A DNA stretch of 32,759 bases from NCBI GenBank assembly GCA_018609825.1, contig JAHEOA010000165.1:1-32759 (forward strand). Reading direction: 5' to 3'. The DNA is from Candidatus Bipolaricaulota bacterium. GTDB taxonomy: Bacteria; Bipolaricaulota; Bipolaricaulia; RBG-16-55-9. Made by a program: the position numbers and the translations under genes. Shown piece by piece: positions 1 through 6,537 of this stretch; positions within the stretch are counted from its first letter, which is position 1; every line of letters starts with the position of its first letter. The notes below the pieces were generated by a model. The model was not told the DNA's origin and did no database searches. It was given only the letters and a program-made list of their open reading frames with translations.

Positions 1-2
1 AG

Positions 3-188
3 ACGGTGCGCACCGTCTTCAGCAACTATCAGCGCGTGAACAACTACGCGTTCCCGTTCAAGCAGGAGACGTATCTTGGCGGCAACCTCGTCAGTGAGCA
101 GACCGTCGAGAACGTACAGATCAAGTCGAGCTTCGACCCCCAGCTCTTCTCCAAGCCCCAGACCGGCAGTGAACAGTCCGGTCAATGA
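3..188 (+). CDS. C-terminal end of LolA-like outer-membrane lipoprotein-sorting protein (partial)
   Basis: The reading frame is open from the window edge to the TGA at 186-188, about 61 residues, so only the tail of the protein is present. The stretch QETYLGGNLVSEQTVENV followed by FDPQLFSKP is the usual end of the LolA-like 'outer membrane lipoprotein-sorting' family, a periplasmic lipid-binding half-barrel. The GTG at position 6 is almost certainly internal. The gene is followed by a strong hairpin at 241-266 and converges on proS. The family assignment rests on the tail alone, so the function is moderately sure at best. Confidence 0.6.
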   Translation, partial: TVRTVFSNYQRVNNYAFPFKQETYLGGNLVSEQTVENVQIKSSFDPQLFSKPQTGSEQSGQ

Positions 189-240
189 GCTGAGGACGCT
201 GCCATATCAACGACGGGGACCCCAACAGTTCCTAGAGCGA

Positions 241-266
241 AGCCCTCGGGAGCCCTCCCGAGGGCT
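241..266. terminator. Bidirectional intrinsic terminator
   Basis: A perfect 11-bp GC-rich stem (241-251 with 256-266) closes the tetraloop GCCC and runs into TTTGT on the plus strand. It lies between two convergent genes, the LolA-like gene ending at 188 and proS ending at 323, and can end transcription from both. Confidence 0.8.
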
Positions 267-322
267 TTGTCTCTGCCCGACCATTGTCACGGGATACCGG
301 AGCCAGCGGGGCCAGGGACGGG

Positions 323-2068
323 CTAAACGGTCACGGCTTGCCAGAGCTCGTCGAGCTCGGCCCGCACGCGCTCGGGCACGTCGGCTTCCGCGACGATGGC
401 GGCGTCGTCGGCGTCGCGACGCTTCAGTTCCACGCCGCCCGCGTTCAGCGCGCGCTGCCCGATGGTGACCCGCAGCGGGACGCCGATGAGGTCGGCGTCG
501 GTGAACTTGACGCCGGGGCTCTCTTCGCGGTCGTCGTAGAGGACGTCGAGGCCCGCGGAGCGGAGCGCGTCGTAGACGCGATCGCCCGTCTCCACGACCT
601 CGGGGCTGTCCTTGGGCAGCGTCACCAGATGGACGTCGTAGGGCGCGACGCTGATGGGCCAGATGAGCCCGTCGTCGTCGCGGTGTTCCTCGGCGATGCT
701 GGCCAGCGTCCGCTCCAGGCCGATGCCGTAGGAGCCCATGATGATCGGGTGGCTCTGGCCCGACTCGTCCACGAAGTTGCAGTCGGTGGCTTCGCTGTAG
801 CGCGTGCCCAACTGGAAAATGTTGCCGACCTCGACCCCCCGCGACGTCGTCAATGGCGTCTGGCACTCGGGGCAGGCATCGCCCGCTTGCGCGGCCGCGA
901 TGTCGCTGATGAGATCGGGCTCGAAATCCCGTCCCACGTTGACGTTCATTAGATGATACTCGGCCTCGTTGGCGCCCGTGACGACGTTCGGCGTCTCGGC
1001 CAACGCGTCGTCGACGACCACTTGGACCCCGTTCAGACCCATCGGGGACCCGAAGCCGGGCTCGGCGCCGCTCGTGCGGATCTCCGCCTCGGTGGCCGGC
1101 CGGAGGTCTTTTGCGCGGACGGCGTTGACCAGCTTCGTCTCGTTGACCTCCATGTCGCCCCGGACCATCGCCAGCACGAGTCTCTCCACGTCCTCGCCGT
1201 CGTCGCCTGGGAGTTCGGCGGTCATGAACAGCACCTTGGCCGTCTTTGCGGCCGGAATATCCAGTTGCTCGCAGAGCCCTTGGATCGTCTTGGCGCCCGG
1301 CGTCTCGACCCTCTGGATTTCGCCCGGTTCTTCCGCATCGGAGCTGGGCTTGGTGAACCGGGCCAGCTGCCGATTGGCCGCGTATCCACAGCTGTCGCAG
1401 AGCACGATCGTGTCCTCGCCCACGGGCGTCAGATACATGAACTCGTGGGCCCGCTTGCCGCCCATCATGCCGACGTCGGACTCCACGGCCATGACCGGGA
1501 GCCCGCAACGCCCGAAAATGCGGAAGTAGGCGGCGTAGTGACGATCGTACTGCTCGGCCAGCCCGTCCCAGTCGGTGTCCAGGCTGTAGCTGTCCTTCAT
1601 GGTGAACTCGCGGACTCGAACCAGACCGCCGCGCGGCCGCGGGTCGTCGCGCCACTTCGTCTGGATATGATAGATCAGTTGGGGCAGCTGCCGGTAGGAG
1701 TTGATCTCGCCCTTGACGAGGTCGACGACGCTTTCCTCGTGGGTCATGGCCAGGACCATGTCGCGGTCGTTGCGATCGGTGAAGCGGGTCATCTCCGGGC
1801 CGATCTCGTCCCAGCGGCCCGTCTCCTGCCAGATCCGCGATGGGTGCACGACGGGCATGCGCAGCTCCTGGCCGCCGATGGCGTCGATCTCCTCGCGGAT
1901 GATCCGGGCGATCTTCGCGTGCGAGCGCCATCCGAGCGGCAACAGCGAGTAGATCCCCGTCGACAAGGGCCGAATGAAGCCGGCCCGGATCAAGAGCTTA
2001 TGGCTGTCCAAGTGGGCGTCGGCGGGCACCTCGCGTCGTGTGCCTCCGAACGATTGACTCATGCGCAT
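323..2068 (-). CDS. proS: Prolyl-tRNA synthetase (bacterial type with editing domain)
   Basis: Class II aminoacyl-tRNA synthetase that charges tRNA-Pro in the cytosol; 581 residues, close to the E. coli-type length. Motif 1 (RPLSTGIYSLLPLGWR), motif 2 (VRVREFTMKDSYSL) and motif 3 (GSYGIGLERTLA) are all present. Between motifs 2 and 3 lies a complete INS editing domain (from about residue 215 to 395, including VETPGAKTI and GANEAEYHLMNV), which in this family clears mischarged Ala-tRNA. The C-terminal anticodon-binding domain is also complete. I chose the ATG at 2068 because AAGGAGG lies at 2080-2074 just upstream. The longer frame from 2089 would translate through that ribosome-binding site. 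No T-box leader is seen. It is a single gene facing a terminator. Confidence 0.95.
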   Translation of the reverse strand: MRMSQSFGGTRREVPADAHLDSHKLLIRAGFIRPLSTGIYSLLPLGWRSHAKIARIIREEIDAIGGQELRMPVVHPSRIWQETGRWDEIGPEMTRFTDRNDRDMVLAMTHEESVVDLVKGEINSYRQLPQLIYHIQTKWRDDPRPRGGLVRVREFTMKDSYSLDTDWDGLAEQYDRHYAAYFRIFGRCGLPVMAVESDVGMMGGKRAHEFMYLTPVGEDTIVLCDSCGYAANRQLARFTKPSSDAEEPGEIQRVETPGAKTIQGLCEQLDIPAAKTAKVLFMTAELPGDDGEDVERLVLAMVRGDMEVNETKLVNAVRAKDLRPATEAEIRTSGAEPGFGSPMGLNGVQVVVDDALAETPNVVTGANEAEYHLMNVNVGRDFEPDLISDIAAAQAGDACPECQTPLTTSRGVEVGNIFQLGTRYSEATDCNFVDESGQSHPIIMGSYGIGLERTLASIAEEHRDDDGLIWPISVAPYDVHLVTLPKDSPEVVETGDRVYDALRSAGLDVLYDDREESPGVKFTDADLIGVPLRVTIGQRALNAGGVELKRRDADDAAIVAEADVPERVRAELDELWQAVTV

Positions 2069-2336
2069 GGAATCCTCCTTCGATCGCATCGAGCGGGCAT
2101 CTCATGTGGAACGGACGATCGCACAGCAGTCAGAAGAACGCGCGTTAGCCTCCCACAGCGGGAGGCGGCGGGTCAAACGGGATGCCAGGGACTTGGCGGC
2201 AAAGGGCAACAGCAATCAGTCGGCTGGATTGCGGAATCTGGCTGCGTGCGCTCATGGTCACGGCACCCATGGTGAAGACGGTACTCTACCCTACACGCTT
2301 CCGTCCGGCTCGTCCAGAGCGGGTCTCCATCGATCA

Positions 2337-2354
2337 GGATCAACCCGTTGATCC
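2337..2354. repeat. 8-bp inverted repeat overlapping a promoter (possible operator)
   Basis: GGATCAAC (2337-2344) and GTTGATCC (2347-2354) form a perfect dyad around CC. The right arm overlaps the proposed -35 hexamer of the gene at 2419, a typical place for a repressor or activator site. No binding protein can be named. Confidence 0.4.
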
Positions 2355-2376
2355 GCGAACCCAGAGCGGATAGAGT
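2348..2376 (+). promoter_or_regulatory. Putative sigma-70 promoter for the zinc-ribbon/DUF2007 gene
   Basis: TTGATC (2348-2353) and TAGAGT (2371-2376) are 17 bp apart, 4 of 6 matches each, and lie about 43 bases ahead of the ATG at 2419. The rest of the 350-base divergent gap (2069-2418) shows no other gene, no T-box for proS and no further clear signal. Confidence 0.35.
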
Positions 2377-2418
2377 TCGTCCGCGGAGCGATCTTCACAT
2401 CGACGCCAAGGAGGTCCC

Positions 2419-2787
2419 ATGCCGTTCTGCCCGGAATGCGAAGCCGAGTACGTCGAAGGCATCGTCGAGTGCGTGGACTGCCAGAGGACGCTGGTGGACG
2501 AGCTGCCCTCCGACGCGCCTGAGGAGCCCGCCGAATCTTCATCCGACGGCAAGTTCGTCACGGTCTTTGAAGGGGGCAGCGCGTTCGACATGCGCATGGC
2601 CAAGGGGCTCTTGGAGTCCAGCGGCTTCCACGTCGAGCTGCTGGGCGGCAACGACCCGTTGAACCCGACGCCGACGGGCATCCAAGTCCGCCAAGACCAA
2701 GCCGAGGAAGCCCAGGAGCTCTTGGAAAGCGCCGGGGATCCGGACGACGACCCACCCGATGAGTTCACCAAGGATTTCGGCAGCTGA
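2419..2787 (+). CDS. Zinc-ribbon protein with DUF2007 domain
   Basis: A 122-residue soluble protein. The N-terminus carries a CxxC...CxxC zinc ribbon (Cys 4, 7, 18 and 21). After an acidic linker (about 26-45) comes a DUF2007-type ferredoxin-like fold, VTVFEGGSAFDMRMAKGLLE to VRQDQAEEAQELLE (about 46-110). The tail is very acidic. DUF2007 proteins are called 'putative signal transducing' in databases, and their biochemical role is not established. AAGGAGGT at 2408-2415 fixes the ATG at 2419. The gene stands alone, converging on the DUF302 gene with only nine bases between the stop codons. Domain calls are fairly sure; the function is unknown. Confidence 0.8.
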   Translation: MPFCPECEAEYVEGIVECVDCQRTLVDELPSDAPEEPAESSSDGKFVTVFEGGSAFDMRMAKGLLESSGFHVELLGGNDPLNPTPTGIQVRQDQAEEAQELLESAGDPDDDPPDEFTKDFGS

Positions 2788-2800
2788 GGGCCGTCCTCAG
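2784..2800. terminator. Small hairpin spanning two convergent stop codons
   Basis: CTGAGG (2784-2789) and CCTCAG (2795-2800) pair around a five-base loop and are followed by TTCCTG. It is the only hairpin between the two convergent genes. The stem is short and there is no real T-run, so its terminator role is uncertain. Confidence 0.3.
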
Positions 2801-3303
2801 TTCCTGCTGACCACCGCCTGGCCGAGACCGCGAAGCGCGTCCTCGATCGTGGCGATCACCTCGTGGCACTCGCCGATCACGTTGTGCCGGATGGCGAGAT
2901 GATCCGGATCGTTGAAGGCCAGGTGGACCTTGCCCTGGGCGTCCTCCCAGATGAGGGCCTTCTGCGGCAGGTCGATGCCGACGGTCTGGCTGCACTGCAT
3001 GAACGGCGTGCCCACCTTGGGGTTGCCGAAGATGATCACCCGTGTCGGGCGGAGTGCCATGTCGACGCCCTGGGCGCCGTCGGTGTGGTTGACGCGCGTG
3101 AAGACGTTGAGGCCCCGCTCCTGAGCCATCGACACCAGCCGATCAGCGGTTCTCTGCACGCCGAACGGGCTTTCGAAGACGATGAGACCGATCTCGTCTT
3201 GGGCCGTGGCCGCGGCCGTGTTGCCGGTCGGTCCCGTCACTGTCGGGACGATCAGCAGCGCGGCGACGACGGCCGCTCCGACTCCCATGAGGAAAATGCG
3301 CAT
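2797..3303 (-). CDS. Exported DUF302-domain protein
   Basis: A 168-residue protein with a Sec signal peptide (about residues 1-35, probable cut in ATA|QDE), then one DUF302 domain. Signs of the family are the early F-x-R/V-N-H-T pattern (VFTRVNHTDGAQ), the strand VIIFGNPKVGTPFM and the segment LPQKALIWEDAQGKVHLAFND, in the usual order. DUF302 proteins are small and mostly periplasmic. No reaction has been proved, though links to heme or redox stress are often proposed. AAGGAGGT at 3315-3308 supports the ATG at 3303. The gene ends beside the convergent DUF2007 gene and starts at the edge of the gene-poor tract. Confidence 0.8.
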   Translation of the reverse strand: MRIFLMGVGAAVVAALLIVPTVTGPTGNTAAATAQDEIGLIVFESPFGVQRTADRLVSMAQERGLNVFTRVNHTDGAQGVDMALRPTRVIIFGNPKVGTPFMQCSQTVGIDLPQKALIWEDAQGKVHLAFNDPDHLAIRHNVIGECHEVIATIEDALRGLGQAVVSRN

Positions 3304-3672
3304 GGTGACCTCCTTGTTGCCGATGCTGCCAAAGGTTCACGGGGAGGTTGCCATGATCCTGGGCCCGATTTCTGTAAGGCCTCTGACGCAAGCTCGTCGA
3401 CCGGCGGTTGCCAGGTCGGGCGGTTGCGTCTGGGCAAGGCTGGCGTGGCGCATCCGATTCGGCGGACCGGCCTCGGCTCGTACCGGCGCGTCGCCCGCCG
3501 ACAAATCCCAGTCATTAACGCAACCCCGGACCACCGGCCCGGGCAAACGTAGGTCAAGGCCGAATAACAACGCCCGACACCCGAGATACGCTTATTGGAA
3601 GGGGCTGAACGGGATTGGGAATGGCCGCCATTGACGGCTTTGCACGACAACGGTTGGGCTCATCCGGCTTGA
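3304..3672. other. Intergenic stretch without a recognisable gene
   Basis: Neither strand has a frame with a ribosome-binding site or a protein family pattern that I recognise. The composition is slightly less GC-rich than the surrounding genes near 3540-3600. The last part before 3673 could in principle hold the eroded end of a sensor kinase that once preceded the response regulator, but only the four residues HDNG hint at that, so I do not call it. Confidence 0.4.
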
Positions 3673-4018
3673 GGAAGCGAGAGCGCCGGGGCCGCAGAGA
3701 TTCCAGTCTTGGCTACAGACGACCACAAGGGCGTTCGCAAGGGCATCAGTGCGCTGCTGACTACGGAGCCATGCATCGACGTCGTGCCCGAAGCCGAGGA
3801 CGGGGACCAATCCATCCGAGACGTGCATCGCGGCCTCTCGGCGCTCCATCCCACCGCCGCCCGGCAACTGATCCAGAGGCTCCAGAGTTCAGCCGATACG
3901 GTGTCGCCATCGTCGCTGGCGACGCACACCGAACGCGAGGTCTGCGTTGGAGCTCGGCCTTGGGGGGTCGATCACGGAACTGGTCCGGCTAACCCGTCTC
4001 ACGGTTCCCCAACCGTAG
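3673..4018 (+). pseudogene. Remnant of a NarL/FixJ-family response regulator
   Basis: The frame open from 3673 reads EIPVLATDDHKGVRKGISAL, the first strand and acidic pair of a receiver domain, then EAEDGDQSIR. It jumps straight to DVHRGLSALHPTAARQLIQR, which in intact relatives is the linker more than 60 residues later. The phosphorylated Asp and the conserved Lys region are therefore missing. The next part, LATHTEREV, matches the start of the LuxR-type helix-turn-helix (L-T-x-R-E-x-E-V), after which the frame loses similarity. A neighbouring frame continues with GGSITELVRLTRLTVPQ up to a TAG at 4016-4018, suggesting a frameshift inside the DNA-binding domain. The first residues can be read from the TTG at 3709 or earlier. 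With an in-frame deletion and a probable frameshift it cannot be a working regulator. Confidence 0.75.
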
Positions 4019-4137
4019 CATACGTCGGATGCCGTGTGGACTCGCGGGACCAGCAAAGCGAATCCTTCGACCCCTTCTACTCCAGGGTCTCGCGATGCGC
4101 ATCATCTCGGGCACGTCCCATTAGTTGTGCGCACGAC

Positions 4138-4155
4138 CTGTAAGAGGACTTACAG
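4138..4155. repeat. 7-bp perfect hairpin CTGTAAG/CTTACAG
   Basis: CTGTAAG (4138-4144) and CTTACAG (4149-4155) flank AGGA. There is no T-run, so it is not an ordinary terminator. The CTG/CAG ends are 12 bases apart, which is wrong for an E. coli-type LexA box. Confidence 0.4.
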
Positions 4156-4167
4156 AGCCCGCGATGC

Positions 4168-4210
4168 GTCACCCGTTAGCGTTCACCAAGCGTGCGGCTT
4201 GACGGGTGAC
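4168..4210. repeat. 9-bp inverted repeat with 25-base spacer
   Basis: GTCACCCGT (4168-4176) is the reverse complement of ACGGGTGAC (4202-4210). It lies between the broken response regulator and the intact CMD gene and may be an operator pair or a leader stem. Its function is unknown. Confidence 0.35.
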
Positions 4211-4355
4211 ACGGAGAATCGACAGGGAGCAGGCCACCCGTTGGCGTCGGGCTCGTGGGTCGGGGTTTGCACAATTGCGAGGCGTTCGCCCGACTTGGCC
4301 GACTCGGCTTCATGGCCGTTCGAGCCGTTCCACGTTCTAGAGGAGGGATCACCCT

Positions 4356-4961
4356 ATGGCAACAACGCAGAAACAGATGTGGTTCGAGAAGCACGCCCCG
4401 GAGATGGCCGCCAAGTGGGATGCGTTCGGGGACGCTATCAATGACGGACAACTGGACGATCGGACTCGCGAACTGATCACCGTCGCCGCCACGACGGTGC
4501 TGCGCTGTCGGCACTGCACCAAAGCGCATATCCATCGGGCGAAAGAGGCCGGAGCCGGCGAGGACGAAATCTCCGAGGCGCTCACCGTGGCGGCGCTGAT
4601 CAGCAGTGGGACCCAACTGTTCTGGATGAACGACGACTACGACAAGCTACTCGGCAAGGACGGCGACGCCGCCACGCCCTGGTTCGCCCAGCAGACCGAA
4701 GCCATGGGGCAAGAATGGCTGACGTTCCACGACAAGGTCTATGAGGACAGTGGCCTCGATCGCAAGACGAAGGAGCTCGTCGCAACCGCCGTGTCGACCC
4801 TTGAGCGTTGCACCTACTGCACCAAGGGCCATATTCAGGGCAGCCTGGAGCACGGCGCCTCCAAAGCCGAGGTGAGCGAGGCGATCATGGTCGCTTCGTT
4901 CTTCGCCGCGACGACCCAGCTCCTGTGGATGATCGAGGACTACGAGAAGCTGCTGAGCTAG
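4356..4961 (+). CDS. Tandem carboxymuconolactone decarboxylase (AhpD-like) protein
   Basis: 201 residues made of two copies of the CMD domain, about residues 20-95 and 120-198. Each carries the core redox signature: CRHCTKAHIHRA with Cys51/Cys54 and His58, and CTYCTKGHIQGS with Cys152/Cys155 and His159, followed by E-x-S-E-A as in AhpD. AhpD-like proteins use this CxxC and the nearby His for thiol-dependent peroxide reduction or as disulfide partners. True decarboxylases lack the Cys pair, so an antioxidant role is likelier here. AGGAGG at 4341-4346 places the start at 4356. It is the only intact gene in a tract of decaying genes, and a degraded relative follows at 5107. Substrate and reductant are unknown. 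Confidence 0.85.
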   Translation: MATTQKQMWFEKHAPEMAAKWDAFGDAINDGQLDDRTRELITVAATTVLRCRHCTKAHIHRAKEAGAGEDEISEALTVAALISSGTQLFWMNDDYDKLLGKDGDAATPWFAQQTEAMGQEWLTFHDKVYEDSGLDRKTKELVATAVSTLERCTYCTKGHIQGSLEHGASKAEVSEAIMVASFFAATTQLLWMIEDYEKLLS

Positions 4962-5000
4962 CTGCTGAGATGCCGAGCGAGTCACGGCCGAACGGACGCT

Positions 5001-5064
5001 GGGGGGCCGCATTCCGAATGCGGATGCCCGCGGTCGCGGGATGATCCGCGGAGCGTGGCCCCCC
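5001..5064. repeat. Nested GC-rich inverted repeats (structured element)
   Basis: An outer stem GGGGGGCC (5001-5008) with GGCCCCCC (5057-5064) encloses a 7-bp hairpin (5007-5013 with 5017-5023, sharing two bases with the outer stem) and a 5-bp hairpin (5027-5031 with 5036-5040). The short palindrome CCGCGG lies at 5046-5051. The fold is branched rather than a simple terminator and no T-run follows. It could be a transcript end, a repeat-family copy or a structured RNA. Confidence 0.4.
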
Positions 5065-5106
5065 TTGGATGGACGATGATGTCTGCGGCCGAAACGTTGA
5101 TTTGCG

Positions 5107-5466
5107 GTGAGACGATCGATGGCCATTCTGACGAGCGTCGGCGAGTCGTACGGCCTCATGGCCGTGTTCCAGGCATATCCCCAGGGGCTCGAGCCGTGGC
5201 TGAAGCTCCACCAAGCGGTGATGCTGGAGGCGATCGCCGCCTGCGTCTCCGGTCTCAACGCGTGTCAATGCGGCCACGAAAGCCACAAGGCCGTCGCGGC
5301 CCACCTGGGCTTTCCCGCCGCGGTGAGTGATCCGCTTCAACAAGACCGGGAATCGGCGGAGATTGAGGCGGCGCTGCGCCCACTGGGCCTCTTGACTCCT
5401 ACTTTGATGTGCTCGCTTTCGTATCTTTCAGATGCGCTTGGATTTCCGTGCTTCGATGAGCCTTAG
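5107..5466 (+). pseudogene. Internally deleted CMD/peroxidase-related protein
   Basis: The frame (GTG 5107, or ATG 5119) encodes a 119-residue product with pieces of the 'peroxidase-related' CMD family. YPQGLEPWLKLHQAVM is followed at once by IAACVSGLNACQCGHESH, without the dozen residues (normally a P-L-S-x-x-E-R-E turn) that belong between them. The redox motif is shortened to C-x-C rather than C-x-x-C. After LRPL the sequence skips about 40 residues to MCSLSYLSDALGFPC, which matches the family's C-terminal helix. The gaps keep the frame, so a shortened protein could be made, but the fold should be broken. There is no good ribosome-binding site. It is probably a decayed paralogue of the preceding gene's superfamily. 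Confidence 0.6.
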
Positions 5467-5469
5467 CCA

Positions 5470-6080
5470 TTACGACGACAGACCGGCAACTTCCTTCAAT
5501 CCTGCTTCGTCTTTGACGACAATCCGGTAACGTCGCTTGCTGAGAATCCCTTGCTCGGCCAAGGTGTTGAGGGCGAAGGTGACGTTCTCACGGGCACTGC
5601 CGACCAGATCGGCCAGTTCCTTATGGGTGATCTTGACGTCGATCTGCCGGCCCTCGTCCGTATCAACCCGGTACTCATCAATGAGCTGGAGGATCTGGCG
5701 CGAGAGCCGAGCCGGAATCGCTCGCAACGCGAGGTCTTCGAGTTTACGCTCGATCTCGCGCGTGCGATGCCCGAACAGCGCCATCACGGCAAACGCCATC
5801 TCCGGCTACTCTTCGAGAACCTCTCGGAAGCGCCAGGCATCGATATGATAGATCGTCGCGCGCTGCAGGGCTTGGGCCAGCAACTGGCGCTTCGGACGGT
5901 TGATCAGGGCCAACTCGCCGAAGATGCTGTCCCTGCCGAAGATGGCGAGCGTGGGCCGTCGGCCGCTCGGCGCCAGTCGAGGCGCTCTCAACAAATGAGC
6001 TTCAAACTTCCCTTAGCACGGCAGCAGGACCAGTGCCCGCTTCGTCGCTTATGGGGCCCGATGTCTCTGCTGAGCCGCCA
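5470..6080 (-). pseudogene. Broken Crp/Fnr-family transcription regulator
   Basis: Read on the minus strand, one frame encodes the second half of a cyclic-nucleotide-type sensor domain (TLAIFGRDSIFGELALINR), a TAG at 5808-5806, then the dimer helix and a winged helix-turn-helix (THKELADLVGSARENVTFAL) up to 5470. The TAG sits where relatives have a Tyr between VLEE and PEMAF, so it is a simple nonsense mutation. Upstream, the residues ISDEAGTGPAAVLR lie in another frame and join GKFEAHLL near 6012-6020, which fits a one- or two-base loss in a run of G. The first part of the sensor domain is unrecognisable; the 5' edge given is approximate. The DNA-binding half could still be made as a 109-residue fragment from the ATG at 5799. 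Confidence 0.8.
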
Positions 6081-6321
6081 AGCGCCGAGTCCGTACGGCC
6101 CGAACGGACAACGACGTCGCCTTGCCGGTGAGCGGGCTCCCCGCAGCTTGACTGTTTGGAGCGCGAGAACGCCGATGCGCCGCATGTAGCCGACCGCATC
6201 GGTCAGACCGGCGGGATGGCTCAACCGGACGGCCAAGGCCGAGGCGACGGATCGTCGGGCTCACCGGACGGTAGCAACCACGTCGCGGAGCACGTGAGTC
6301 ATGGGGCATGCTGGGTGGACG

Positions 6322-6408
6322 TGGTGCCGAGGGCGGGATTCGAACCCGCACGGCCTTGCGGCCACGGGATTTTGAGTCCCGCGCGTCTGCCAATTCCGCC
6401 ACCTCGGC
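6322..6408 (-). tRNA. tRNA-Leu (anticodon CAA), CCA encoded
   Basis: The minus strand gives a complete class II tRNA. The 7-bp acceptor is GCCGAGG (6408-6402) with CCTCGGC (6332-6326). The anticodon loop is CTCAAAA, giving CAA, which reads UUG. A long variable arm holds the stem GGCCGCAAGGCC, and the T-arm is the usual GCGGG-TTCGAAT-CCCGC. The discriminator A (6325) and CCA (6324-6322) are encoded. The gene has its own near-ideal promoter. Its 3' end faces the decayed tract at 3304-6321, as would be expected if an element once inserted there. Confidence 0.95.
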
Positions 6409-6418
6409 GCGGTCTGTT

Positions 6419-6447
6419 ATTATAGGTTGGCGAGGATACCCCGTCAA
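6419..6447 (-). promoter_or_regulatory. Promoter of tRNA-Leu
   Basis: On the minus strand TTGACG (6447-6442) and a perfect TATAAT (6424-6419) are 17 bp apart. The -10 box ends 10 bases before the first base of the mature tRNA. Confidence 0.9.
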
Positions 6448-6537
6448 TCCAATCCGTTGCGCCCTGCGCGCGACAGCTTTACCATCAATCGCCGACACCC
6501 GACCGGGCCTTGCCGTGTAGACGGATGGGGATGAGCG

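Larger units (their letters stand above)
4019..4355. other. Intergenic stretch with two inverted repeats
   Basis: No coding frame with family likeness. It contains a 7-bp hairpin at 4138-4155, a 9-bp inverted repeat at 4168-4210 and, at its end, the AGGAGG ribosome-binding site of the next gene (4341-4346). Confidence 0.4.

Noticed and set aside
207..1931. Open frame of 574 codons in another frame of the proS region
   Set aside because: Arg/Gly-rich low-complexity translation overlapping the clear proS frame on the same strand; a GC shadow.
2069..2418. T-box leader for proS
   Set aside because: No T-box core (GGTGG with antiterminator) is found upstream of proS on the minus strand.
3600..3672. 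Sensor-kinase remnant upstream of the broken response regulator
   Set aside because: Only a four-residue HDNG is suggestive; the frame is stopped at 3670-3672 and no other kinase box is seen.
4138..4155. LexA box (CTG...CAG palindrome)
   Set aside because: The half-sites are 12 bases apart rather than 10, and no SOS gene follows.
5806..5808. TAG in the Crp/Fnr gene as a recoded codon
   Set aside because: The same gene also has a frameshift and a lost N-terminus, and no recoding signal or pyrrolysine gene is seen. A nonsense mutation is simpler.
5970..6199. A second, separate cyclic-nucleotide-binding gene upstream of the Crp remnant
   Set aside because: The residues fit one Crp-type domain interrupted by a frameshift at a G-run better than two genes, and no separate start or ribosome-binding site is seen.
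3304..6322. Duplicated tRNA-Leu 3' end as an attachment site
   Set aside because: I searched by eye for a second copy of the T-arm/acceptor sequence within the tract and found none.
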